Shown piece after piece: positions 1-10,527 of a DNA stretch of 64,000 nucleotides. A program made the position numbers and the translations under genes. Each line of letters begins with the position of its first letter. Position 1 is the stretch's first letter. Below the pieces are notes generated by a model that ran no database searches, was not told the origin of the DNA, and saw only the letters and a list, made by a program, of their open reading frames with translations. The stretch comes from Bactericera cockerelli (Eukaryota > Arthropoda > Insecta > Hemiptera > Triozidae): the NCBI GenBank assembly GCA_024516035.1, contig CM044958.1, forward strand, positions 28,551,755 through 28,615,754, read 5' to 3'.

Positions 1-321
1 CGGAATGGCTCAGTACTTTGTCTTTAAGTTTATCTCAAATGAAAGCTTACATTGTTTTGAATGTTTTATATTCTGGACACTTTTAAACTTCTTTTCTCAA
101 AATAATTATGGTCAAAAACTTTTAATCCGAGCGAGCAAATGGCACCTTTTCCTTAAAAACAAGAGTAGCGACCATTTTTATATAATGCAACGCATGGCTA
201 ATACATGCCATTCTATTCTAACGATTATAAAATGTTTTTGACCAAAATTATTTTTAGAAAAGAAGTTTTTTTTTTAAGACTCTGGGCGTTGAGACTCCTA
301 CCAGGTAAACATGTAATGTAA

Positions 322-1140
322 ATGGACATTTGCACTTCTCAAGATAGCGAGGAACTTCCTGGACATTCTGGTTGCAAAAGGCTGCGAGGCACCAGGGAAT
401 TTCTAACCATGAAGCTATCTCTGATTTTGGATCGGTGCGGGATAACTGACAGAAATGACACTCAAGTACTAGTAGCAACTGAGGAAGAGCTTGGACATAA
501 TTCTGACGATTCCAAGGGTATATTGCAAAGCGTGGTTTAATGCCCATAAGGCCCAGCTGGCACCCATGCAAGACTTCAAAATGTTGCAGAGTCTCTTAAG
601 GTGTAATTCCGATCCTAGCGACCGCGACCATCTTGCTGCTGAAAGTCGCTCCTATCAGTCGCGCGACCCGGTCGCGTGCTTTGGTAAGTACTTCATTAAA
701 ATACACAGATAGCAGTAGTTAGCTTCAGTCGCCTGTCGCGCGTTGCGGTCACTAGGATCGGAATTGCACCTTTAGAGTACGAGACTATTGATGAAGAAAT
801 AGCAGACAGAGTTTTGACCAAATTATTATCAAACCACCTCTGGTATTTAAATGCAGAGATGGTTGGCCTGGCCTTCTTTGACGCCACGATACACGACGAA
901 AAAAAATGCAGAATGGCAGAGAAGATATCCGCAGGATCAGAGACAGAGTTCAGAGAATTCCAGGATCATAAATCCTAAACTGCAAAAACGTCAGCTGACG
1001 GAGCTGGTTCAGGAAGGGATCTCTGTTTTAATAAGCAAGGAGATACTGCATTTCTTTGAGCGTCATCAAATCAACCCCGCTTTCCTTAAAGAACCCCCAT
1101 CAGCTGTCCAGAAAAAAGTATTTACAGAGAAGTTTTGGCA
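322..1140 (+). pseudogene. Broken coding relic, probably of a transposon
   Basis: Two protein-like stretches lie on the plus strand. The first (about 322-540, continuing in another frame to about 595) reads LILDRCGITDRNDTQ and then EEELGHN. The second (about 772-900) reads DEEIADRVLTKLLSNHLWYL and then GLAFFDATI. They resemble repetitive uncharacterised arthropod proteins that I associate with mobile DNA, but I cannot name the family. The two parts are in different frames, contain stops, and are separated by a 173-base MITE, so the copy is dead. Removing the MITE would join the second-frame part to the downstream part. Codons after about 940 are too degraded to read. Confidence 0.45.
599..771. 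mobile_element. MITE, PIF/Harbinger type, TTA target duplication
   Basis: Terminal inverted repeats of about 28 bases bound a 173-base element. The left end begins AGGTGTAATTCCGATCC and the right end, read in reverse, begins AGGTGCAATTCCGATCC. TTA lies directly outside both ends (596-598 and 772-774), as expected for a PIF/Harbinger target duplication. It has no coding capacity and interrupts the coding relic around it. Confidence 0.8.
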
Positions 1141-1244
1141 ATAGTTAAATCATTAAAAGACACACACCACACACTTTCTAGGACTCCCCCGCGGCTGGCG
1201 CCCCAGTTAGAATTAAATAATATCCTTTCTTAGTGCGCATCTAA

Positions 1245-1359
1245 GAGCTAAAAGTGACCTACATGCCAAATTTCAGCCTTCTAGGACATACCAGTGCTGA
1301 GAAATCGAGATGAATGAGTGAGTGAGTGATTGAGTGTTGACTTTGGCATTTATATATAG
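1245..1359 (-). mobile_element. Fragment related to Helitron family 1
   Basis: The segment has the same order of motifs as the complete copies at 20466-20700 and 51138-51371: a stretch near CAAATTTCAGCCTTCTAGGA, then repeated GAGT/GAGTGA units, then a TTTATATATA end. The hairpin end is diverged, so the boundary near 1180-1245 is uncertain. Confidence 0.4.
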
Positions 1360-2229
1360 GTATAGTTTTCAAGCAGAACATAGTTACCTAAAAAATTCGA
1401 AAAGAGAATTAATTGAAAATTTAAATTTCAAAAATATTTGTTTTGTTTTGATGAAAAGCTTTCTTAGAATATCCGGTAGAGGCGCTAGAGTTTTCGTTAT
1501 CGGGTATCGTGATGATGCGAAATGTAAAAATTGAGACACGAAACCGATAAACTTATCGTTATGGGGATTGATTATGGGGACCCGATAACGATAAATGCGA
1601 AATGTCTCTATTTATCTTATCTAAAATATTTACAAATTAGATAATTTGTAGGCTTGAGTAATTCTTAATTAGTACGTAATACACTAAAATTTCTCTTAGT
1701 ACTTAATTATTAATTACTACTTTTAATTTCTGGAGTCTGATTAAGGACCTAGTTCTTGCAACACAAAATTTAGGTAAGGTAGCCCGATAGAAGGTATTGA
1801 ATTGAAATACACAATTGAAATGAATAATTGAATAACAAAAATGTAATAAAGTTTAGTGGGTTTAATTGGTTGATAATAGAAAACACCTAATTAATTATTA
1901 TCTCATTATGTAAAAGAGTAATGAAGACAGAATTTGTATCTTCCAAATTGTTTGTGCCCTAATTGTTTGCACAAAACAATGAAAGATGGTAAAAAAATCA
2001 TATTTTTTGTACAAAATAGTATTAAAAAAATCACAAGAGCTGCTCCTAGTTTTTCTATAAATTGACAGCTGGTTCTGAATCATGATTGTCCAGCCAAAAC
2101 ATCCCTGGTGAACCTTATTGATTTTGTATTTTCCTAGATTAGTTGGAGTGAATTAAATTGATTCTTTGTATTTTAACCAATTACTTTTTTTGAACCTAAA
2201 GACTAACTCCATGTAACTCTGTTCTTGTA
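1360..2229. other. Intergenic, upstream of the TatD-like gene
   Basis: AT-rich sequence with no convincing coding potential. A loose inverted pair of GATAACGATA-like motifs lies at about 1495-1600. CAG at 2236-2238 follows a short pyrimidine run and could be a splice acceptor for a 5' UTR exon. I see no promoter motif I trust. Confidence 0.4.
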
Positions 2230-2250
2230 ATGTTTCAGTTGACAAAAATC

Positions 2251-5200
2251 ATGTCCCAATCTTCCAGTACTAACACCAATATCAATAACAACAATGATCC
2301 CACCAACCTTACCAATTGCTTTGATAACTATGTTCTAATAGATGTTGGTGCTAATTTAACTAACAGGAAATTCAGCAGAGATCTTGAGTCAGTTGTCCAA
2401 AGAGCTAAAGATGCAGGTAAAAGACACCACATAACAATCAAAATTTATTGACAACTTCAAAATAGCATTAGGTGTATCCACTACTTCTCAGGTTTAACTT
2501 GCACTGCTACAATAAAACCAACAACTTTTTCTTAGGTTTTAATTCCAGGAAAATGTTCATGGATCACTTGCACCTATTTATTTTACTTTCCCTATCAAAA
2601 GTGTTCACTGTAAGGATATCTATTGTATTTTTATTAAAGAGAGAGAGATATAATTTGAAATGTAGGTACTAGATCATGGTTATCATAATTATTTATTTTT
2701 AAGGTTTATCATAGGTTGTTGATCTGATTTTATTTAGGCATAAGAAAGTGCACTTGAACATTTTTTAAAAGTTGTATGTATAATCTTTATCTTGAGTAAG
2801 TGAAAGCTATTTATAGCTTTCTATTTTACCATATAATCTTATATGATTATATGGTAAAGTAGTAGTAATTTTGATAATTGATATTTATTTTAGGGGTACA
2901 AAAGATAATAGCTATTGGATCATCATTAAAATCAAGTAAAGAAGCATTGAGACTATCAAGAATTCATCCTGGTATGGTGTATTCAACTGCAGGTAATTAA
3001 TAAAATCAAATATTCAACTTGATTGAGAATCTTGAATATTTTGTTTATAATAATTTATGAATATTTTTCTATCTACTAAGATAATTATATAACCTTTTTC
3101 CTCCTCTTTCATTACTTTTTAATAATCAGAGTTATCTCCAGTGAAATAATATCTATAATCTGTAATGTGTGACTATTGTGAAATAAGTCCAGGTTTCTAA
3201 GTAAAAGAAATAAAATGCACTGCCAATTATAGGTGCACTGGCAGTCAAGTGGTTAACGCAATAGTCTGGTAATCCAGGTAGCATAGGGATCTGTTGGTTC
3301 AAATCCCACCCAGTGCATGAATTTACCTCATTAATTTGAGTTTATGACAACATAATAATGAGGGTTGGATAGTAGAAAATGCTTAGAGCATTAACCGCAC
3401 CTAGGGGTAACCTTCCACTAAAGAGTGTTGTTATTATTATTATTATTATTATACACCCTTTGCGGCTAGGACTGTGGTGCAGGTGAGTTCATAGAGGCAT
3501 GGCCAACATATAATTTATTTCTAATAATAGAATATCAAGTATTTTTAATTTTTCACAAGAAGAATAATATCTTCTTAAATTGAAGAATATACATATAAGC
3601 TATTGTAATATTTCCAAGAATTTAAAATATGTAATAATAATTGTGGTATTGTTATGACTTATAATTTACCAAAGTTGTATTAAACAATATTATGTCTGTG
3701 CTGACAGGTATCCATCCTCATGAAGCCAAATGCTGGGATGAAGACTACATGGCTCAACTACGGGATCTTGTCACAAGTTGTGAGTGTGTTGCAATAGGAG
3801 AGTGTGGCCTGGATTATTCCCGGGATTTTTCATCCCCTGAGACACAGGACATGGTGTTTGAGAAGCAGGTCAATAAACAGATTTAATATCATTTTATTTA
3901 TTCTAGTTTTTGGTGTAAAGAAAATGGTTGTATAGTGTTGATAGTTTACTGTGTTGAACACCAGCACCTCACACTTAGTCTTGAATTTACCAGAAGAGTA
4001 TACAACCTCTCAGGCAAAAAAAAGAAAGAAGAATAAAAAATAAAACACGGATGCATTCAAAAGACCAACCACTTGCCATTTTTTGATATCAATCCATGTA
4101 TTTCCATGTGCCTGAAAAATGATTTAACCCTGGTTGTAGGTAACATTTTCAGAAGATTTTTGTTTTGATTATAAGAAAACACTTAGGATGTTTTTAAATG
4201 GCAAGTGGTCCGATTTTTAATCGAGTCAGTGTACTAGTATACTTGTAAAATGTAAACAAATTAGTAGACAAAATATTATTGATTAATATTTTATTTAACG
4301 TTCCTACACAAGATGACATTTACATTTACAATACAAGTACATTTGCAATAAAGAAAAAACATACCTAGACTATAAACCCTAACACATACACTACAAGACA
4401 TACACTGGATAGGTAATCCAAACACTCAAACACAAATCACTAACGAAAAGACATTTTTTTAAAGTAGGTAGCAAAGTTTTGAATGAGATACCTAAAGATT
4501 TTAAAGATAATCCAAATTTTACAATTTTAAAATACAGACTTAAACATTGGCTGTCTATTGATAGTAATAGAGGTAAAATATTGAGTATTTTAAAATGACA
4601 TTCCATGAACCTTTTGTGTGTTGTTCACATGTTCACAACTCCAATAATACTTTTAATTATTAAAAAGGAAAAGGTTACCTAACTTCATATGTTCCTTTCA
4701 GTTGGAACTTGCTTGTGAAGTCAAGAAACCCATCATTATTCACGAGAAAAATGCCCATGATCAAGTAATAGATCTCCTCAACAAATACAAGTCAGATCTT
4801 CCCGCTACCATTCTTCATTCCTATTCTGGTAACAGACATCAAGTGAGGTCTTACTTGCAGCTGGGCTCATATATCGCTATCAATGGTAAGGTAACAATGA
4901 ACCAATATTGGTAATAATTATATAATAGGTAATATTTATACAAATACAAATATTTTTACAAACTCCAAACTAAAGTTTTCCGAGAAAGAATGAACTGGTG
5001 TGACACCACACGACTTTCCTTATCGCTCGGAAATAAGTCAAATTCCGCCACTGGTGACTCAACGGTAACTTAGCTAAAAAGTAATATCAAATTCGTAATC
5101 AGCACCTCAAAATCATTGGATTTTATATGTCTATTGTATGTTAAAGTAAATAAGTGAAGTCTTGTGTTAAAATGAAGAACAAAGTCACTCACTCTGCGAA

Positions 5201-6933
5201 AGATTATCAGATTATCAATTCCTGATATCGATATTTCTGGCGTTCTAGTGAATTTTTTTCGAAGGTTCTAGGATGTCTGAGAAGAGAATTTGATGCGGAT
5301 TTCGAGATGCTTCCTCTCTCAAATGGCGAGATATAAAAGAAGCAGCGCTGTGATCGAGTTAGTCAGTTTATGACGTGCGATTGTGTCGTGCGTCAGTTGA
5401 TTACTTGCGATTGTTAAGTGAGCTCGTTGCGATAAAGTTCGTTATTCCGCGAAATGATTTGCAATAGTGAAAGTACATCGCGATTAGTGAAGTTTAATGA
5501 ATAAGTAAGCTATTGTGAACTCTTAGAATACATGTTTTCTTTTGTGACTTAAAAAAGTGAAATACTCATATCTCCAATTTTTGCGATTGTTTTCGATCAC
5601 AGCTATTTTAACGAACGATGTCATGGTGAGTATCAGGGCTTCAAGTATAAGGATTAAACGTATTATTACTTTACAGTGACAGCTTACTCTGGGTTTCAGG
5701 ATACATCTGCAAGGATAGCTCAGAGGAAGGACTGCAAGTGATGCTGGAGTCAGGAGAGCTTCCCATGGACCGCATCTTGGTCGAGTCTGATGCACCATTC
5801 CTGTATCCTAATGCCCGTGCTTCCAAGCTACCTCTTCATGTTAGAGAGGCAATTACTACAAAGTAAGTATAAATCTTTCATTGTAAATTGATTTGTTTTT
5901 GTAGGGTGTCTACTGGTCAGGGAAAACCTGGAATTGTCAGGGAATTTTTCGAGACCAAAAAAGTCAGGGAATTTTGTGAAAAAACATCATAAGTCAGGGA
6001 ATTTTGTGAGAAAACACCAAGAGTCAGGGAATTTTTTTCAAGCTCCAATTTTGTCATGAAAATGATAAATAAAAAAAAATTCGCCTGCGGCGCCACTGTA
6101 ATCCAGGCATTGTGATAATGCTTCTTTAATAAGAAACACAAATCACTCTTAACCACTTTTTGATAAGATTAACAAAATTTTAGCAGGTTTTTTTTCAGGG
6201 TTTTCCCTGAAAGTTCTTCAATTTTCTTTAGGGTTCCTATTTTTGTGTTCATTTATTACACTTAGTTTTACCTTTCCTTATCGTATAATGAAAAAAAGTA
6301 TTGTATTCGGCAAAATTTCAAAAAATATAAGAGTATAATTTGTTTAGCGAACTTTTATCAAATTTACGAGAGAAGAATTGGTGATTTCTTAGCAATAGGG
6401 TAGGAAAGTCTTGTGGAGATCACACTAGATTTTTTTTTTAAAAAAAGCAAGGAGCCAAACACATTTTGTAAAAATATGACATGTCTAATATTTACTATTA
6501 TTTTAATATACATTACCTTTTGTGTACTAATAATCAATCAGTACATGAGTAAGCAATTTGTACATACCTAATATTTCTAGGCGGTGGGCTTGCAAAAAAA
6601 AAAAAAAAAAATAGAAGGCAGATTGAGGTCCTATATGTATAATATACATATAATGTAATGTCTCCTTAAAAAAGTAGACTGGAGAAACTGGAAAAATGGT
6701 CTGGAAAACCTGGAAAAGTCAGGGAATTTTACTTTGGCCATTTAGTAGACACCCTGATACAACTCAAGAATATATCTCATTGAGCCCAAGTTCGGTATGG
6801 CTACAAATAATATGAGTGGGGCGAGAATAACGAGCAACACGAGGGTTCTTATTTTAATGGTCACCCATCCAAGTACTAACCTCGCTGGATGTTGCTAAAC
6901 TTTAGTTACAGAGTAAGAACTGGTGCATTCAAC

Positions 6934-6964
<31 letters not shown>

Positions 6965-7581
6965 CTAATGAGGAAAATCAGTAATACCTAGTGAACAATC
7001 AATAATACCGTCTAGCTATTTCATTCAAGGGAATTAAATGAAATTCGAGTCGGAATAGTGAGTACTTTAAATCTGAATCCTGGTCATAAAGAATTGGTAT
7101 TATCTTTTTTTGAAGCCTGGGTTGGGCCAGAAGGCCAGCATCACGAAGTCTTCACCTCGTTAAGTAACGTCCAGCGAGGTGAAGACTTCGTGTTACTACC
7201 ATTCCGGCTCAACACAGGCTGGGTTAGGTAAATGTGAGTAACAGGTTTGTTAATTTCCTGCGAATGGAGGGTAACACCTCCTTCGTGATTTAACCATGCA
7301 GGTGAAAGCGACGTTAAACCCAAATAAAAAAATGGAATTGACTATTTGTATTTTTTAATTCGAGTTTAGACCCTGTACCATTAACTCTGAATTTTTTTCC
7401 TGTTTGTCCATCTTGCAGAGCCCAAACATTTCTCCAGAGGTACTGTACGTTCCAACGCAATGAACCCTGTTCCATTCCTGTTCTTATTGAAATAATTGCA
7501 GCTTTTCTCAAAAAAACACCTGAGGAGATCGCTCTTGCCACTAGCTTCACTGCATTAAAACTGTTTGGTCTCAGCACTTAA
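2251..7581 (+). CDS. TatD-family 3'-5' DNA/RNA exonuclease (six exons)
   Basis: Predicted metal-dependent nuclease of the TatD amidohydrolase-fold family, which trims 3' ends of single-stranded DNA or RNA. Coding exons are 2251-2416, 2894-2992, 3708-3868, 4702-4885, 5700-5862 and 7419-7581. All introns are GT-AG, phases match, and the CDS is 936 nt (311 residues), near the family length of about 260-300. Motifs in order: IDVGANLT (residue 30), GIHPHEAKCW (89), VAIGECGLD with E120, IIIHEKN with H156, TILHSYSG with H181, and LVESDAPFLYP with D234. E120, H156, H181 and D234 fit the known metal and catalytic positions. It looks closer to bacterial TatD than to TATDN1. An in-frame ATG at 2230 exists, but it precedes a possible acceptor at 2238, so I chose 2251. 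The Asn/Thr-rich N-terminus is low complexity. Confidence 0.93.
2821..2862. repeat. Inverted repeat in TatD intron 1
   Basis: Two 18-base arms (starting CTATTTTACCATATAATC) with one mismatch flank a 6-base loop. The hairpin is AT-rich and lies 32 bases upstream of exon 2. It may be a short MITE remnant. Confidence 0.7.
3228..3452 (+). mobile_element. tRNA-derived SINE, family C (full copy)
   Basis: The head GCACTGGCAGTCAAGTGGTT carries an A-box-like element, and GGTTCAAATCCC is a B-box. The body contains TAATCCAGGTAGCATAGGGA and a second part with GAGCATTAACC and CTTCCACTA, ending in a (TTA)n tail. Reverse or partial copies lie at 12380-12462, 32930-33121, 52403-52478 and 63590-63715. It lies in TatD intron 2. 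Confidence 0.75.
4430..4597 (+). pseudogene. LINE ORF2 C-terminal relic
   Basis: One frame reads KVLNEIPKDFKDNPNFTILK followed by YRLKHWLSIDS and a stop. Aromatic/Leu-Pro-x-x-I, then F-K-x-x-L-K-x-WL, is the usual C-terminal end of many non-LTR reverse transcriptases of the jockey/CR1 type. It has no upstream domains and lies in TatD intron 3. The 40326-40586 relic has the same type of ending. Confidence 0.5.
4960..5130 (-). repeat. Fragment of repeat family R (AAGGAAAGT ends)
   Basis: The reverse complement matches the 3' part of the copies at 8036-8405 and 32118-32756, including GAGTCACCAGTGGCGGAATT and ATAAGGAAAGTCGTGTGG. It lies in TatD intron 4. Confidence 0.6.
5234..5368 (+). promoter_or_regulatory. 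Promoter-like block with heat-shock-type repeats, TATA and initiator
   Basis: Within TatD intron 4, GAA/TTC pentamers cluster at 5234-5287, including TTCGAAGGTTCTAGGA (5259-5274), which fits alternating nGAAn heat-shock elements. A TATAAAA box follows at 5332-5338 and an arthropod-type initiator TCAGTT at 5363-5368, about 31-33 bases downstream. After it, about 250 bases resemble a leader (repeated GCGATTG and AGTGAA units) up to ATG at 5619 followed by a GTGAGT donor. I infer a stray or nested Pol II promoter. No obvious coding sequence belongs to it, because splicing to TatD exon 5 would soon hit a stop. Confidence 0.5.
5901..6757 (+). mobile_element. Probable hAT-like DNA element with CAGGGTGTC-type ends
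   Basis: The left end AGGGTGTCTACTGGTCAGGG and the right end TTAGTAGACACCCTG are inverted repeats. Subterminal units GTCAGGGAATTTT occur at least four times on the left (5927-6040) and again, with related CTGGAAAA units, near 6665-6735. No transposase frame survives. A fragment similar to repeat family R begins near 6265. The element lies in TatD intron 5. Confidence 0.6.
6820..6930 (-). pseudogene. 5S rRNA-derived sequence (5S pseudogene or SINE head)
   Basis: The reverse strand reads GAATGCACCAGTTCT, then AAAGTTTAGCAACATCCAGCG, then GTTAGTACTTGGATGGGTGA. This matches the middle and 3' half of 5S rRNA, including the A-box-like and C-box internal promoter regions. Sequence divergence and the missing 5' half show it is not a working 5S gene. 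The same head begins the 5S-SINE copies elsewhere in the window. Confidence 0.75.
6934..6961 (+). repeat. Poly(G) run of 28
   Basis: An uninterrupted G tract in TatD intron 5, next to the 5S-derived sequence. It can form G-quadruplexes, and its true length may be misread. Confidence 0.95.
7120..7320 (+). mobile_element. 5S-SINE copy with an internal perfect hairpin
   Basis: GTTAAGTAACGTCCAGCG (5S A-box/intermediate region) and then the body CAGGCTGGGTTAGGTAAATG, CGAATGGAGGGTAACACC and the tail CATGCAGGTGAAAGCGACG. Positions 7142-7159 and 7175-7192 are perfect 18-base inverted arms (CACGAAGTCTTCACCTCG) around a 15-base loop, so the 5S part is duplicated in inverted orientation. TatD exon 6 begins 99 bases downstream. 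Confidence 0.65.
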
Positions 7582-8030
7582 TGATGTGAGCTACACCAAG
7601 CTTTCGCGAGTAATGTCGCTGACCAGACATCTTTGGAGTCATACTGACTTATTTGATGATACCTGTGTTGGGGAAAGATGCTTGGCGAGTTAGAGTACAG
7701 GGTTCACATCACAACTGACTCATGGGATACTGCATGAATTAAAAAAATGAAAGTATGTACGACTGCGAGTACAATATGACTTGTGCAGACAGTATAGGGT
7801 TTCATCACCATGAAAACATTGAGGGAGCGAAGCGATCTCACTAAGTGAGGTTCTGTTTTAACTTGGGTGTTGGACGATTTGGCTTTCGTTTGTCTGTAAA
7901 GCGTCCAGTACCCAAGTTAAAACAGAATCTCACTGCGTTCGGTTAGTTAATAATTTACTTGCTTCCTGGATACTAGTATTTCTGTGAACTGTAAACCTTA
8001 CACAGATTAAATTATAGCATTATCGGCCAC
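7582..8030. repeat. TatD downstream region with a fold-back repeat
   Basis: Past the stop, 7848-7870 (GAGGTTCTGTTTTAACTTGG core) and 7912-7934 are inverted arms around a spacer. A related single arm lies at 20785-20812. I see no other gene here. Confidence 0.55.
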
Positions 8031-8035
8031 ACTGC

Positions 8036-8405
8036 GCGGGCAGGGCCACAAAAAGCAGCCTCAAAGGCCATTTCTTTGGATTGGTTAAAGATACAAAAGA
8101 AGTTAGAGAACAACATTTTTTTAGAATAAAAAATAATAATAGAGGTTTACTCTGATCATTTCTTTGATATCTTTAACTATTTGGAACCCAGCCCCAATTT
8201 ACCGGTATTTTGGAGTGGCCTGCTTGGACTAACTTCTTTATTATTCATCTTAGATGGGGGTTCTCATGATTTTGAGGTGCTGATAACGAATTTAACATTG
8301 ATTTTTAGCCAACTGTTACCATTGAGTCACCAGTGGCGGAATTTCACTTCCTTTCAAGTGATAATGATAAGGAAAGTCGTGTGGTGTAACACCAGTTTTC
8401 ATTTT
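8036..8405 (+). repeat. Repeat family R, 3' part
   Basis: Shares long similarity with 32340-32756: AAGTTAGAGAACAACATTTT, CCCCAATTTACCGGTATTTT, GAGTCACCAGTGGC and ATAAGGAAAGT near the end. Reverse copies are at 4960-5130 and 57384-57700. It is likely a DNA element, but its termini here are partial. Confidence 0.65.
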
Positions 8406-8856
8406 GACTTTATTTTAGTCTTCATTGATGTACTATATTTGTGCCTTATTTTATATTTGTGTTTTTTTATACCTTTACAGACATAGTGTTTACAATTTGT
8501 TCCTATCTGAAATGTGAACATTTTTCTAAACCTATGTTTTCAACTAATTGCTTTATTATATTGTGCTTCAATTTGTTACTTTTATGATATCCTTTATTTT
8601 TTATGACATATTTTTTATTACTTGTATGTATGTACTTCGTACTATGTGTATGTTCTATCAATGTATTGTGATAATTAGATATTACTCCCTACAGTTTTAT
8701 AAATAAAATTTAAGTAAAAATAAAAAGTTTAATGAAAAAAAAATCATTACCATAGCAAAAATATAATCCGTAAACCGTATGAACAAGTTTTATTATTTAG
8801 TAGTCAGCCAGGCTTTTTCAGATATGTAGCTCTATGTAACTTATCTTTATTTAGAA
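8406..8856. other. AT-rich spacer, no gene seen
   Basis: Low-complexity AT-rich sequence with short hydrophobic frames only. No splice-consistent coding sequence or repeat that I can classify. Confidence 0.4.
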
Positions 8857-9235
8857 CAGTGGTTCTCAACCTATTGGATGCGACCCAAATTTAGGTAATG
8901 AGGCTATTTCAAGTGGGTAAGAAGCTTATTTTGGGTACCTACAGAGAAAAAAGAAAATGCAAAGAAGAAAGAAAACAAAATAAGTAGTTTATATGCAAAT
9001 TTAGATATAGGTTGATAAGACCAAGAATATATTTCTCTTATGGTACGAAAACTGCAAAATAGGCACCAATTCGGGCATCAAGACGTAATGCGAGATGGAC
9101 TTTGAATTGTCTTGCATCGCGTTCTTACCACCCTTGAGTGTACAAGTGAGCAAGATATACTGACGTTAACATGAGTTGCGGGGTGATTGGGAATGTCTAA
9201 AAGGGTCGCGAGTCCGAAAAGGTTGAGAACCACTG
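8857..9235. mobile_element. hAT-type nonautonomous element, 379 bp
   Basis: The ends are perfect inverted repeats CAGTGGTTCTCAACCT / AGGTTGAGAACCACTG, a classic hAT terminus. The 8 bases outside (ATTTAGAA on the left, CTTTAGAC on the right) agree at 6 of 8 positions, consistent with an aged 8-bp target duplication. No transposase is encoded. Confidence 0.88.
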
Positions 9236-9269
9236 CTTTAGACGTAAGTAACAGTTATAATAACAGCCA

Positions 9270-9490
9270 GCGTAAACAGCACGTTGAATACATGAGTTCT
9301 CATATTATGATCACTGAAGTTCAGCATGGTGAGGACATGGATTGGTGACCGCTCTAATTTCGATTCTATCCATAATCATCATAGCAATTAATGTTCTACT
9401 GGCTGTTTCCGGCCCCACTCAGGCCGGTTGAGATTAATTTGAGTAGCTGCTTTGTTGCCCAGCGAATGGTGATTAAAATACCCGTCGTGA
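9270..9490 (+). mobile_element. 5S rRNA-derived SINE copy
   Basis: The head contains GTTGAATACATGAGTTCT, CACTGAAGTTCAGCATGG and CATGGATTGGTGACCGC, matching 5S rRNA from its middle to its C-box. The body follows with TTTCCGGCCCCACTCAGGCC and CCCAGCGAATGG, the segment shared with tRNA-headed SINE family D. Confidence 0.7.
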
Positions 9491-9529
9491 TAGGACCATC
9501 TAGTTTAAGTCTAAGACCATCTATGAAGT

Positions 9530-9690
9530 TAAAAACAATGAAATAATGTGATTTATGTGATGAAAAAGTTCTGCCGTTTTTTTTCTATCCTATGATTTAC
9601 TATGGAATCTTTATTTACACATGTGATCTCCTTCGAAGTATTCGCCTTGGACTGAAATACACTTGTTCTACCTTTTTCTCGGCCTTTGGT
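9530..9690 (-). pseudogene. mariner-like transposase C-terminal relic
   Basis: Reverse translation gives NKCISVQGEYFEGDHMCK followed by a stop, like the usual end of mariner transposases (KCI-x-x-x-G-x-YFE). Nothing upstream remains readable. Confidence 0.4.
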
Positions 9691-10527
9691 ATAGCCTAGC
9701 TCTTTAATTTTGGCTAAAATTTATCTCCTGTAACAAAACAATTCAAATCGACTACCTTCGAGAGTAATCATTTTCAAATTTTGGAATAAAAAGTAGACGA
9801 GTAAGTTGTCTCTTTGTGATAACTGCACTTTACCAACACACTTTATTTAAGATTTTTCACCTTTTCCATCGGACATTGATAATTGGTACTGTAGGTAGTA
9901 ATGAAATAGTCCTTATATTAAGACCCCAAGAATATGTTAATAATTATTGATCTTTAAGGGCCCGCAAAAATCATCATTTGAAAGGCACTTTTTACCCACT
10001 ACCAAGCCTTTTTTAACATAATAATATCAACCCAGAGATGTAAGTGATTGTAAATAATCTTAAGACAGTATTATTCCATAAATTAATACAAATAATATAA
10101 ATAAATTAAATTACATAGTAATTGTAAATAATTAAATATAAAGAGTTGAATTGCCTTAAAACTAAACTTTAGAGAAAATATCACATTTATATAGGTACTT
10201 CGCAAAATCGAAAAGGAAAATAAAGTATAGATATAACCGGAGTTCGTCCTGTGAGCGAGAACACTTAGATCAAATCCCCATGCACGATATCTGCGAGAGA
10301 GGTAGAATTTTATTTCTAGAGTATTATGCAAGTCTTTCAGTGAGTGAGCATAGAGAAGTAGCAACCAAACTTAAATATTGAAACTTCAGAGAACAAGAAT
10401 GATTGCGTTTCGGCGTGTTTACAAAGGCACTTAATTTTTAATAATTAAAAAATGCCTTAAGAATCGGGATTTTAATCTATGTGAAGACCGATTTTTTTGT
10501 CACCTATTAAAGATATTCATACATTAA
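9691..10527. other. Spacer downstream of HHAT, nothing recognised
   Basis: AT-rich sequence between the mariner relic and the HHAT stop codon. It presumably includes the HHAT 3' UTR, but I could not fix a polyadenylation site. No coding sequence seen. Confidence 0.4.
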
